A DNA stretch of 64,000 nucleotides from Micromonospora sp. NBC_01699 (lineage in GTDB: Bacteria; Actinomycetota; Actinomycetes; Mycobacteriales; Micromonosporaceae): assembly GCF_036250065.1 (NCBI RefSeq), contig NZ_CP109199.1, forward strand, positions 6,942,001-7,006,000, written 5' to 3'. Of the stretch, positions 33,942-42,637 are shown in pieces. The translations under genes and the position numbers were made by a program. The stretch's first letter is position 1. Each line of letters starts with the position of its first letter. The notes under the pieces are model-generated. The model had not been told where the DNA came from and searched no databases. It worked only from the letters and a program-made list of their open reading frames with translations.

Positions 33942-34231
33942 GCCGTTCCCCCGAGAATCTGGTCGATACGCTGCGCGAGCTGGATGTCGCGGCGGGTCAC
34001 TCCCCCGACTGAGTGGGTGGCGCACCGGAACGTCACGGTGCGCCACCTGATGTCGATGTCGGGGTGGTGGTCGAGTTCCTCGGCCACCACCGCCACCCGG
34101 TCCACCACGCCGATCGCCTCGGGAAAACTGCCCAGCTCGACGGTTCGGGTGATCACCGCCGAGTGGCCCGACCAGCCGTCCAACCGCTCCAGCTCGCCGC
34201 GGACCGCCTCGGCGTCCAGCACCTCTGCCAT
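33938..34231 (-). CDS. Pterin-4a-carbinolamine dehydratase
   Basis: 97 residues, the full family length. The conserved LERLDGWS near 15-22, 'FPEAIGVVDRVAVVAEELDHHPDIDIRW' containing the D-H-H-P catalytic histidines at about 54-57, and 'VTFRCATHSVGGVTRRDIQLAQRID' with the third catalytic His are all present. It recycles tetrahydropterin after aromatic amino acid hydroxylase action; no hydroxylase is nearby. It is translationally coupled (GTGA) to the FHA gene, an unusual partner. Confidence 0.93.
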   Translation of the reverse strand: MAEVLDAEAVRGELERLDGWSGHSAVITRTVELGSFPEAIGVVDRVAVVAEELDHHPDIDIRWRTVTFRCATHSVGGVTRRDIQLAQRIDQILGGTA

Positions 34232-34305
34232 GGGCAGACCTTACCGCCGCCGTCGGGCACCGGGGTGAGCAACCGTGGCCGGCCCACCCGCCGGACGCTC
34301 CCGCC

Positions 34306-35337
34306 TCACCGGTCGGCGCGCAGTTCGGCGCCCACACTGTGCAGGTGCCGCAGCGCCTGCGCGTACGAGTCGAGGAGGCCGGTCTCCTCGTACGGGATGC
34401 CCTGCTCGGCGCAGTACGCCCGGACGATCGGCTGCGCCCGGCGCAGGTTGGACCGGGGCATGCTCGGGAAGAGGTGGTGCTCGATCTGGTAGTTGAGCCC
34501 GCCGAGCGCGAAGTCGACCACCCGACTGCCCCGTACGTTGCGCGAGGTGAGCACCTGCTTGCGCAGGAAGTCGAGGTCGTCCTCGGCGGTCAGCACCGGC
34601 ATGCCCTTGTGGTTGGGCGCGAACGAACAGCCCATGTAGACCCCCCACAGCCCCTGGTGTACGGCGATGAAGACCAGCGCCTTGACCGGGGACAGGACGG
34701 TGAACAGTACGCCGAGGTAGCCGGCCAGGTGTGCGACCAGCAGCACCGCCTCGATCGCCCGGTACCGCATCGGCGAGCGGAACAGCCCCTGGAAGCTGGC
34801 CCAGTGCAGGTTCAGCCCCTCCAGGGTGAGCATCGGGAAGAACAGGTACGCCTGGTGCCGGGCCAGCCAGCGCCCGAAGCCGCGCCGTTCCCGTGCCTGC
34901 TCGTCGGTCCAGACCAGGGCGCCGGCGCCCACGTCGGGGTCGTGGTCCTCGTGGTTGGGGTTGGCGTGGTGCCGGTTGTGCTTGTCGATCCACCAGCCGT
35001 AGCTGAGGCCGGTGCACAGGTTCGCGGCGAGCAGTCCGGCGACCTCGCTGGCCCGGCGGTTGCGGAACATCTGCCGGTGTCCGGCGTCGTGGCCGAGGAA
35101 GGCGACCTGGGTGGTGGCGATCGCGAGTCCGACCGCCACCGGCAGTTGCCACCAGGAGTCGCCGACGAGGAGGACCGCGACCCAGCCGGCGGCGAAGAGA
35201 CCGACGGTGATGGCGATCTTGGCGGCGTACCAGCCCGGTCGGCGGTCGAGCAGACCCGCCCGACTGATTCGTCGAGATAACTGTGCGTAGTCGCTTCCCC
35301 GGCGGAGAGCAGGCTCCGCCACCGCGCCGACCGTCAT
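34306..35337 (-). CDS. Membrane fatty-acid desaturase
   Basis: 343 residues from ATG 35337 (AGGAG plus 5 nt upstream). It introduces a cis double bond into acyl chains with a di-iron centre bound by three histidine boxes: HDAGH at 83-87, HNRHH at 120-124 and QIEHH near the C-terminus (within NYQIEHHLFPSMPR). The glutamine-type third box (QxxHH) is typical of front-end or linoleoyl-CoA-type desaturases. Four transmembrane helices lie between the boxes. There is no fused cytochrome b5 domain, so a ferredoxin/reductase is expected elsewhere. Monocistronic. Confidence 0.93.
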   Translation of the reverse strand: MTVGAVAEPALRRGSDYAQLSRRISRAGLLDRRPGWYAAKIAITVGLFAAGWVAVLLVGDSWWQLPVAVGLAIATTQVAFLGHDAGHRQMFRNRRASEVAGLLAANLCTGLSYGWWIDKHNRHHANPNHEDHDPDVGAGALVWTDEQARERRGFGRWLARHQAYLFFPMLTLEGLNLHWASFQGLFRSPMRYRAIEAVLLVAHLAGYLGVLFTVLSPVKALVFIAVHQGLWGVYMGCSFAPNHKGMPVLTAEDDLDFLRKQVLTSRNVRGSRVVDFALGGLNYQIEHHLFPSMPRSNLRRAQPIVRAYCAEQGIPYEETGLLDSYAQALRHLHSVGAELRADR

Positions 35338-35471
35338 CACTTCTCCTCAGGATGCTGGGATTTCATGACGCGTCGGGCGAGACGCGCTCACTCAAGTGTC
35401 ACGGCCACGCTTGCACTGAGTAACCCTGGAAACCCCCTAATGAGCGGTAGTGCCAGCCCTACCGCGCCGGG

Positions 35472-38400
35472 TCAGCTCATCCGACCGACCGCCGCACGCC
35501 ACCGGGCCAGGTCCCGGCGCCGCCGCTCGTAGGTGACGGCCAGGCCGATCAGGGCGAGGCCACCGAGGGCCAGGAAGATCCACCGGGGCAGCCGGTCCCA
35601 CGCACCGACCACCTCGTACAGGGCGGCGATGGCGAGGGTGGCGCCGCCGAGCACCGCCGGCGCCTGCCGCCGCCAGTGCGCACCGGCGAGCACCACCACG
35701 AGCGCACCGACCCCGAGCAGCAGTCGCCGCCACGGCTGGTCCCCGGCCACCAGGACCGAGGCGAGGCTCGGCAGCAGCGCCGCCGCCAGCCCCGGGCCGT
35801 ACGTCACCCAGCTACTCAGCGCCGGCCGGGCCCGCAGCGCGAGCGCGCCGACGATCAGCGCACCGAGCGCCGCCGGCAGGGTGTACGCCTCCAGCAGCGC
35901 GACCTCCGCCGAGCCGAGCAGCAGCCAGACCGCGAGCAGTTCACAACCGACGGCCACCAGGGCCAGCACCGACCGGCGCCGGGCCGATTCACCGGGGCGC
36001 AGGGCACGCACACCCACCGCCACCCCCCAGAGGGTGGCGACGGCCGCCGCGTACCTGGGCGTACCGGTGGTGAGCAGCAGCGCGACCACCGCACCGGCCT
36101 GCGCGGACGCCTCGACCGCGACCGCCTCCACCGGCCGTCGACCGCGCAGCACGGCACCGCCGGCGAGCGCCACCGCGGCCACCCCGAGCACCGCGAACGC
36201 GGCCAGTCGCAGCGGCAGGTCGGCGGCCCGGGTGGCGGCGACGGCGAAGACCAGCCCGGCGCCGATCGCGACCAGCCAGCCGGCGATCCGTACCGCCGGC
36301 ACCCGGCCGGGCGACCCGTCGGCGGCACCGGCCGCGCCGATCGCCGCGCCGGTCAGCACGAGCAGGCCCAGCGCGACCAGGGTGGTGGCCGGGGTCGGCA
36401 GCGCGCCGGCCAGGCCCGCACCGGTCAGCAGCAGACCCAGCGGTACGAGCACCAGCCGGCCACCGACACCGCCGCGCCCCGCCAACCGGGCCGGTGACGG
36501 CTGCGTCAACGGAACTGCCGACCGGTCCGATGTCGGGCCTGTCGACCGATCCGATGCGGGGCCTGTCGACCGGTCCGATGCCGGGGCTGTCGACCGGTCC
36601 GATGCCGGGGCTGTCGACCGGTCCGGTGCTTGCGCGCCCTCGGGTGTGGGCGTCGGGCGCGTCGCAACGGTGGCGGCGAGCAGGGCGGCGAGACCGCCGA
36701 GCAGGGCCACCGCCGGCACCACCGGCCACCGGGCACCCGCCCCGGCGAGTACGACCAGGGCCGCCACCGTGGAGGGCGCCATCCCGGCCAGCACCGCCCC
36801 GGTGACCGTCCGGCGCCCGGCCCAGCCGGTCAGGGTCGCGGCGACCGCCAGCACCGCCAGCGCCGCCCCGGACGGGACGTCGACCGGCCACCCGCCCGGG
36901 GTGAGCCCCGCCCCGGCGGGCGACCCGGACCAGATCCGCCCCAGCCAGCCGTACGGGCCGAGCAGCACCGCCCCGATCGCGGGGGTGACCGCCACGACGG
37001 CCGAGAACGCCAGCACCGGTACGCCGAACAGGGTCGCCGACACCGGCCGGGTGGCGAGCCAACCGGTGAGATACAGCGCGGCGACCAGCAGCAGCACTCC
37101 GACCGCCGCGTAGAGCCCGACCGGTTCACCGGTCCGACCGAACAGCGGCGACAGTCCGGTCACCAGTGCGGCGGCGGTGAGCGCGGTGTCGGCGTACGGC
37201 AGGTGGTCGGGGCGGCGGCGGCCCAGCACGACCACCGCCCCGAGCAGCAGTACGCCGCTGGCGAGCGCGGCCCGTGTCTGCCACCAGGGCGCGACCCCGG
37301 CGGCGAACAGTCCCACGGTCACCACGCCCGGTACGGCGACCAGCCCGACCCCGAGCCCGATCCCGCCGATCGCCCGCCGTACCCCCGCCAGCCGGTCCCC
37401 CGGCACCGGCCCGGCGAGTACGCCGATCCCCAGCCCGACGAGCACGATCACGCCGAGTACGGCGGCCGCGCTCACCGGGCGGGCGAGGCCGAGCAGGAAC
37501 GCGTGCCCGGTCAGCACGGTTCCCGTACCGGCCCGGACCAGCAGGGTCGGCACACCCGGCGCCGGGAGCCGGACGGCGGCGACCAGCAGGAGCGCCGCCA
37601 CGGTCAACTCCAGGGCGGCAAGCGCCCACCAGGGCAGCGCCACCGCCGCCGGGACCGCGAGCACCACGAGCCCGGTGCCGAGCACCCCGATCAGCTCCCG
37701 GGCCGACCGGGGCAGCAGCACCGCGCACGCCACCGCCAGCAGCAGCACGGTGACCGGCACCTGCCAGTCGAGGATGCTCACCCGACCGGTGCCGGTGCCC
37801 CGCCAGACCGGCAGCGACCGGGTCACCGCCTCGTACGCGATCGCGATGGTCATCGCGCCGACCACCAGACCCAGCCCGCCGGCGAGCAGCAGGCCGCCGA
37901 CCCGGGGGCCACCGCGTACTCCGGCCGGCAGCCGTGGCCCGGTCAGCGCGACCGCGCCGGCCAGCCCGGCGACCACCAGGCCGCCGGCGACCAGCAGCAC
38001 CGACGCGTCCCACTCGGCGACCGGCCGCAGCACCGCCCCGGCGAGGCTGACCACGACCACCAGCCCGGCGGCGGCCTGGAAGCCGGCGCTGCGCGCGAGC
38101 ACCGCACCGGCAACCAGGACCGCCACCGCGACCAGCAGCGGGCCGCCGGCCAGCACCGGCGAGCCGGGCCCGTCGGCCACCAGCAGTGCGGCCAGGCCGC
38201 AGAGCCCCGCGCCGGCCAGGGCGACGGCGTACGCCACCCAGCCGAGCACCTGGCGGGCCAGCGCCACCCCTCCGGGCGCCGCCCCGCCGGATTCCCCAGC
38301 GCCGACACGCACGCCGACCGGATCCGGTTCGACGCGGGTGGTGTGCAGCACCGCCAGGTTGAGCCCGGCCAGCGCGGCGAAGACCAGCGTCCAACCGGCC

Positions 38401-39251
38401 GTCTCCGGCCGCCACGATGCCGCGGTCAGCGGCAGCACCGGCTGGGCCAGCACCAGTGCGGTGAACCAGGGTGCCCGCAGCCGGGTGAGTCGCCGGTATC
38501 CGGCCGCCACCGTGGCGCCGACCCCGCAGACCAGTGCCGCGTAGGAGCTGCCCGACCAGTCGGCGACCCCGAACAGGTCCACCGACCAGGCGGCGTACCC
38601 GTCGAGTGCCACCAGCAGCAGCCCGACCACGGAGAATGTCTCGGCGGTGGCGGTGAGGCCGCGCCGCTTCGCCAGTGGCGGCAGGGCCAGCACCAGCCCG
38701 GTGATTCCGGCCAGGATCGCCGCCCGTCCGGCCACCCCGACGACCGACCAGGTGACCACCATGAAGACAACGGCGGCGGCGAAGAGCAGCAGTCCACCGA
38801 GGACGAAGAGCAGATTCTGTACGGCCCGGGTGGACGCCTCCGGGCGTACCGGTGCGGGGCTCAGCAGTGCGGGGCCGACCTGTGCGGGGATCGGCGGTAC
38901 GGGGCCGACCTGTGCGGGGATCGGCCGTGGTGCGACCGGCGGGGCGGCGGTGAGCGGGGCGCCCGGCGGAACCGGCGCGGTGACGAGCGGGCGGTTGGCG
39001 TACACCGTCGTCCGGATCCGGACGACCAGGTCGGCACGGCGCCGACGCAGCTCGTCGAGGGCCCCGGTCAGCGCCGTGTACGCCTGTCGGGCCTGCTCGA
39101 CCCGTCCGGCCAGCGCGACGATCTCGCCGTCGAGCCGGATCACCTCGGCGGCGACCGGATCCGGTGCCCGGCCGCAGCGCGGGCACCCGGTGCTCAGATT
39201 GGCGCCCGCCCCGCAGGCGGGGCAGGGATAGGAACTCGGCGCAGTGCTCAC
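35472..39251 (-). CDS. 1259-aa polytopic membrane protein with N-terminal zinc ribbon
   Basis: The N-terminus has CPACG (10-14) and CPRCG (24-28) forming a zinc-ribbon-like knuckle, then a coiled-coil helix (about 38-75) and a Pro-rich spacer. About 30 or more hydrophobic helices fill residues 150-1240 with almost no soluble loops. A low-complexity insertion at about 880-915 repeats an 8-residue unit (ASDRSTGP-like), encoded by the 24-bp tandem repeat 36521-36630. The protein resembles large actinobacterial membrane proteins of the SCO7629 kind, which have no assigned function. This family link is recalled, not searched. Confidence 0.8.
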   Translation of the reverse strand: MSTAPSSYPCPACGAGANLSTGCPRCGRAPDPVAAEVIRLDGEIVALAGRVEQARQAYTALTGALDELRRRRADLVVRIRTTVYANRPLVTAPVPPGAPLTAAPPVAPRPIPAQVGPVPPIPAQVGPALLSPAPVRPEASTRAVQNLLFVLGGLLLFAAAVVFMVVTWSVVGVAGRAAILAGITGLVLALPPLAKRRGLTATAETFSVVGLLLVALDGYAAWSVDLFGVADWSGSSYAALVCGVGATVAAGYRRLTRLRAPWFTALVLAQPVLPLTAASWRPETAGWTLVFAALAGLNLAVLHTTRVEPDPVGVRVGAGESGGAAPGGVALARQVLGWVAYAVALAGAGLCGLAALLVADGPGSPVLAGGPLLVAVAVLVAGAVLARSAGFQAAAGLVVVVSLAGAVLRPVAEWDASVLLVAGGLVVAGLAGAVALTGPRLPAGVRGGPRVGGLLLAGGLGLVVGAMTIAIAYEAVTRSLPVWRGTGTGRVSILDWQVPVTVLLLAVACAVLLPRSARELIGVLGTGLVVLAVPAAVALPWWALAALELTVAALLLVAAVRLPAPGVPTLLVRAGTGTVLTGHAFLLGLARPVSAAAVLGVIVLVGLGIGVLAGPVPGDRLAGVRRAIGGIGLGVGLVAVPGVVTVGLFAAGVAPWWQTRAALASGVLLLGAVVVLGRRRPDHLPYADTALTAAALVTGLSPLFGRTGEPVGLYAAVGVLLLVAALYLTGWLATRPVSATLFGVPVLAFSAVVAVTPAIGAVLLGPYGWLGRIWSGSPAGAGLTPGGWPVDVPSGAALAVLAVAATLTGWAGRRTVTGAVLAGMAPSTVAALVVLAGAGARWPVVPAVALLGGLAALLAATVATRPTPTPEGAQAPDRSTAPASDRSTAPASDRSTGPASDRSTGPTSDRSAVPLTQPSPARLAGRGGVGGRLVLVPLGLLLTGAGLAGALPTPATTLVALGLLVLTGAAIGAAGAADGSPGRVPAVRIAGWLVAIGAGLVFAVAATRAADLPLRLAAFAVLGVAAVALAGGAVLRGRRPVEAVAVEASAQAGAVVALLLTTGTPRYAAAVATLWGVAVGVRALRPGESARRRSVLALVAVGCELLAVWLLLGSAEVALLEAYTLPAALGALIVGALALRARPALSSWVTYGPGLAAALLPSLASVLVAGDQPWRRLLLGVGALVVVLAGAHWRRQAPAVLGGATLAIAALYEVVGAWDRLPRWIFLALGGLALIGLAVTYERRRRDLARWRAAVGRMS
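36521..36630. repeat. 24-bp in-frame tandem repeat inside the 1259-aa protein gene
   Basis: Four full units (36521-36544, 36545-36568, 36569-36592, 36593-36616; core ACCGGTCCGATGCCGGGGCT) and a partial fifth encode eight-residue repeats in a loop between membrane segments. Length variation between strains is expected. The reading frame is kept because the unit is a multiple of three. Confidence 0.85.
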
Positions 39252-39333
39252 CCCCGCATGGTGGTCCCGAAGTCGAGGCCCGGCCCAGAGTCCGCGTACT
39301 CATCGGCGGTCTCCGGCGGACGGATAGCCGACA

Positions 39334-39663
39334 TCAGGTCCGGGTCTGCTCGTGCACCCAGGCGGTGTAGTCCGGGTTTCCCCCCTCCACCCAGTGCACC
39401 AGCACCTCCGGCACCTCGTACGGGTGCGCGCTGCGCAGGTGCTCGACCAGCGCCTCCACCCGGTCCGGTGCGGTCTTGAACTGCACCGACCATTCCCGGG
39501 TGGTTTCCATTCGGGACTGCCACCAGTAGGTGCTGTCCATCGGGCCGCCGACCTGGGCGCAGGCGGCGAGCCGGCCGGCGACCGCCGCGGCGGCGAGCAG
39601 ATCCGCCACCGACCGGGAATCCACCACGGTCGTCACGATGCAGAGCTGGTCCACGCCGCGCAC
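39334..39663 (-). CDS. cutA: Divalent-cation tolerance protein CutA
   Basis: 109 residues from GTG 39663. The ferredoxin-like CutA1 fold is evident: CIVTTVVDS near the start, 'LAACAQVGGPMDSTYWWQSRMETTREWSVQFKTAPDRVEALVEHLRSAHPYEVPEVLV' containing the conserved A-C-x-Q/N, YWW and the PYEVPE motif. The family forms trimers linked to copper tolerance in E. coli, although the molecular role is unsettled. It follows directly after the acyltransferase gene (stop at 39665). Confidence 0.93.
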   Translation of the reverse strand: MRGVDQLCIVTTVVDSRSVADLLAAAAVAGRLAACAQVGGPMDSTYWWQSRMETTREWSVQFKTAPDRVEALVEHLRSAHPYEVPEVLVHWVEGGNPDYTAWVHEQTRT

Positions 39664-39664
39664 C

Positions 39665-40711
39665 CTACGCGTTGATGCGGTGGAGATCGACCCATTCGTC
39701 GATCCGTTTCCACCAGTCGTAGAGCCAGTCGATCCGCTCCTGCCGCCCGGCGGGTATTTCCTCCGACGGTACCGACCAGAAACGCATGATGATCTTCTTG
39801 TCCATCGGCAGTTCGCGCCAGACGTCCGCCACCGTGAGCATCCGATCCAGTCCGGTGTGCGCGACGAAGATGACCCCCGCGTCCGGTGCCGCGTCCAGCG
39901 CCGCCAGTACGCCACCCGGTTGCGGCGCCAGCACGTGCCGCATCCCCTCCGCCCGTACGGCCATCTTCTCCAACCCGCGGGCCCGCAGCCGGGCGATGGC
40001 CCGGATCCGGCGACGCGGGGTGAAGTTGCCGCCCTCCGGAAAGATCACGAGGGCGTCGTTGCTGTCCAGACCGACGGCCAGATGCCCGATCTGCTCGGTG
40101 AGGGTCCGGCCCGGCTGCCGACTGTCGGCGCCGACCGCCGGGTCCTGCGCCCGACCGGGCGCGATGAACCGGTTCGGCAGCCGGTTGAGCAGCACGTCCA
40201 CCGCCGGGTCCCACTGGAGGGTCTCCTTCAGGACGATCCGCGGCTCCCGGTCGAACCAGTTGACCAGCGCGTGGATCAGGATGAACGAGTCACCCGGACC
40301 GGCGTGCCGGCAGAGCACCAGCTGCGGACGTCCCGGCAGGGCGCTGTTCGGGTCGGCGCCGACCACCTCGATGGTCAACCGCAGCGCCCACTGGGCCTGC
40401 CAGAAGAGGAAGTCGAGGAACCAGCCGGTCAACACGTAGTGGGCGCGCTGGAACCAGGGTGAGCGTTTCTTCCAGCCGAAGCCGGAGGCGACCCAGAGGC
40501 CGAAGAGTGCGATCAGCGCGCTGGCGTCCCAGGCCAGGTAGATGATCGTCATCCAGAGCACGCGCAGCGGGCGCAGGTATCCCGGCACCAGCGGCGAGGC
40601 CGCCGCCGCCAGCAGCAACCAGACCGGCATCGCACTGACCAGTACGAACGCGAGCAGCACCACGGCCGGACCGAACAGCACCCGCCGCAGCCACCGGGGC
40701 GGCAGCCGCAT
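39665..40711 (-). CDS. Membrane-bound lysophospholipid acyltransferase-like protein
   Basis: 348 residues from ATG 40711. Two or three N-terminal transmembrane helices (about 10-90) lead to a PlsC-like domain with LCRHAGPGDSF (the H-x4-D catalytic motif in HAGPGD form) at about 136-146, 'FIAPGRAQDP' near 184 and the FPEGG block at about 227. Glycerophospholipid acyltransferases have this order. The ATG overlaps the TGA of the patatin gene (TGATG), so acylation and deacylation genes are coupled, which fits phospholipid remodelling. Confidence 0.83.
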   Translation of the reverse strand: MRLPPRWLRRVLFGPAVVLLAFVLVSAMPVWLLLAAAASPLVPGYLRPLRVLWMTIIYLAWDASALIALFGLWVASGFGWKKRSPWFQRAHYVLTGWFLDFLFWQAQWALRLTIEVVGADPNSALPGRPQLVLCRHAGPGDSFILIHALVNWFDREPRIVLKETLQWDPAVDVLLNRLPNRFIAPGRAQDPAVGADSRQPGRTLTEQIGHLAVGLDSNDALVIFPEGGNFTPRRRIRAIARLRARGLEKMAVRAEGMRHVLAPQPGGVLAALDAAPDAGVIFVAHTGLDRMLTVADVWRELPMDKKIIMRFWSVPSEEIPAGRQERIDWLYDWWKRIDEWVDLHRINA

Positions 40712-41556
40712 CAGACGCCTTCGACGTGCGAGTGCAGGTAGCGCCGGGAGGCGGTGTACGCCCGGCTGATCCGTCGCCCGACCGCCGCCATGTCCCGGTA
40801 GGCCCACGGGGTGTCGTCGCGCGGCTGCGACCCGCCGGTCGGCAGCACGTGCACGTCCACGTCGTCCGGCAGCGCCGCCATCTCGCGGGCGAACCGGTGC
40901 CGGCGGGCGATCTCGAACGCGACCTGGGCGATCTCCCAGGGCCGTCGCGGCGGCGTCAGCGGCCGTTCGATCCGACCGACCTGGAGTACGAAGATCTGCT
41001 TGGCGCCGCTCTCCACCGCCTCGCCGATCGGGATCGAGTTGACGATCCCGCCGTCGACGAAGTGCTCCCCGTCGATCTGGGCCGGCGGCAGCAGGCCGGG
41101 CACCGAGGCGGAGGCGAGCACCGCGTCGACCAGCGGCCCGCTGGAGAACCAGTGCTCGGCGGCCCGCTCGATGCTCGCCGCGCAGCACCGGAACGGCACC
41201 TTGAGGTCGGCGAAGGTGGTCTGCTCCCCCAGCTCCGCCTCCAGCAGCCGACGCAGCGGGCGCGGCGAGTGCAGGTGCGTACGGGCGGCGAAGCGGCGCA
41301 GCTGCCGGGCGACCGAGTCGCCGTACACCTCGCTCGCCTCCGGCGACGCCCAGAGCCGCACCAGCCGGTCGGTCACCGCCTCGGTCGGGTCGGCGGCGAC
41401 CAGGGCACCGTTCACCGCGCCGATCGACGTACCGATGACGAGGTCGGGGCGGATGCCGGCGCGGAACAGCGCCCGGAGCATGCCGACCTCGACCGCGCCG
41501 AGTACGCCTCCGCCGCCGAGCACGAACGCGACCGGACCTTTGACCATGCCTTTCAT
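40711..41556 (-). CDS. Patatin-like phospholipase
   Basis: 281 residues. It has the patatin Ser-Asp dyad: oxyanion loop GGGGVLGAVEVG at 14-25, nucleophile S44 in GTSIGAV, and D168 in FVDGGI. It hydrolyses acyl esters of membrane lipids in this family. There is no signal peptide, so it is probably peripheral on the inner leaflet. ATG 41556 is used; ATG 41547 (MVKG) is possible. It is followed by, and overlapping with, the acyltransferase gene, and the two could exchange acyl chains on phospholipids. Confidence 0.92.
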   Translation of the reverse strand: MKGMVKGPVAFVLGGGGVLGAVEVGMLRALFRAGIRPDLVIGTSIGAVNGALVAADPTEAVTDRLVRLWASPEASEVYGDSVARQLRRFAARTHLHSPRPLRRLLEAELGEQTTFADLKVPFRCCAASIERAAEHWFSSGPLVDAVLASASVPGLLPPAQIDGEHFVDGGIVNSIPIGEAVESGAKQIFVLQVGRIERPLTPPRRPWEIAQVAFEIARRHRFAREMAALPDDVDVHVLPTGGSQPRDDTPWAYRDMAAVGRRISRAYTASRRYLHSHVEGV

Positions 41557-41648
41557 CGTGGCACGACCGGTCACGGTCGCACTCGGCGCGGCCCGTGGTC
41601 GCCCCGATCGGTTCCCCGACCACCGCGGGTGGGGGCGGACGGGCGCGG

Positions 41649-42386
41649 TCAGTCGGGGTAGATGCCGCCGTCCAGGGTGATCACCTTGTTGGTGAGATAC
41701 GAGTTGGTCAGCATCGCCAGCACCATCGCGGCGACGTCGTCGGCGGAGCCGAGGCGCCCGACCGGCACCGGCATCGCCGGATTGTCCGGGTTGACGGCGG
41801 TGAACCCGGTACCGGCGATCAGCGCCGGGGCGATGGTGTTGACCGTCACCCCGGCACCGGCCACCCGGGCGGCGAGGTGGTGCATCAGTCCGTGCAGACC
41901 GGCCTTGCTGGCCGCGTAGTGCGGCCCGATGACGCCGCCGTTGAGTGCCGCGATCGACGACAGGAACAGGATCCGGCCGTACCGGCGGGAGATCATCTCC
42001 GGCAGTACGGCCCGGGTCATCAGCCAGGGTGCGCGCAGGTTGACCGCCATCGTCTCGTCCCACAGGTCCAGCTCGACCTGCTCCCAGGAGAGTTGGTGGC
42101 CGACCCCGGCGTTCGCCACCAGCACGTCGACCTGGCCGAACTCGGCGCGGGCGGCGTCGACGGTGGCCGCCGCCGCATCCGGCATCCGGAGGTCGGCGGC
42201 GAGGACGAGGGCCCGCTGGCCCAGGGCCCGGATCTGGTCGGCGATCCCCTCGGCCGGGGCCCGGTGGTCGGAGTAGGTCAGGACGACGTCGGCGCCGGCC
42301 GCGGCCAGGCTGAGCGAGATCGCCCCGCCGATCCCACCGGAACCGCCGGTGACCAGCGCGCACCGACCGTACAGTTCCTCAGCCAC
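41649..42386 (-). CDS. SDR-family oxidoreductase (FabG-like)
   Basis: 245 residues. Cofactor motif TGGSGGIGG at 14-22, NAGV at 92-95, catalytic serine in FLSSIAALNG and the YAASKAG tyrosine/lysine pair at about 155-159, C-terminal VITLDGGIYPD. The family includes beta-ketoacyl reductases and many specialised reductases; without partner genes the substrate is not predictable. Start GTG 42386 has GGGAAAGGG upstream. It reads towards the patatin/acyltransferase pair with 92 bp between, so all three may be co-transcribed. Confidence 0.87.
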   Translation of the reverse strand: MAEELYGRCALVTGGSGGIGGAISLSLAAAGADVVLTYSDHRAPAEGIADQIRALGQRALVLAADLRMPDAAAATVDAARAEFGQVDVLVANAGVGHQLSWEQVELDLWDETMAVNLRAPWLMTRAVLPEMISRRYGRILFLSSIAALNGGVIGPHYAASKAGLHGLMHHLAARVAGAGVTVNTIAPALIAGTGFTAVNPDNPAMPVPVGRLGSADDVAAMVLAMLTNSYLTNKVITLDGGIYPD

Positions 42387-42637
42387 GTCGCTGCCCTTTC
42401 CCCGACCGGGCGGATGCCCCCGAGCAGGCCAAATCTAACGTGACTGCGCAGCGGACCGACGGCGTTTCGGCCGTCCCCGCGCTTCGGTAACATGTGCCCA
42501 CCCATACTGACCGCCGCGACCGGTTCGACCGACGCGTCGATTCCGGACCACACCGGCCGGACCAGTCGACCGGCGGGACCGATCGCGAAACGCCCCTTCG
42601 GGGTAACCCCGAAAACGGTGGCCGAGGAGACCAGGAA

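Noticed and set aside
36630-39479. A 949-residue plus-strand ORF opposite the large membrane protein
   Set aside because: It is Arg/Gly/Gln-rich and low-complexity. The minus-strand frame gives clean transmembrane helices and a zinc ribbon.
3898-42386. The two FabG-like SDR genes as parts of fatty-acid or polyketide operons
   Set aside because: No ketosynthase, acyl carrier protein or acyltransferase of such pathways lies beside either gene.
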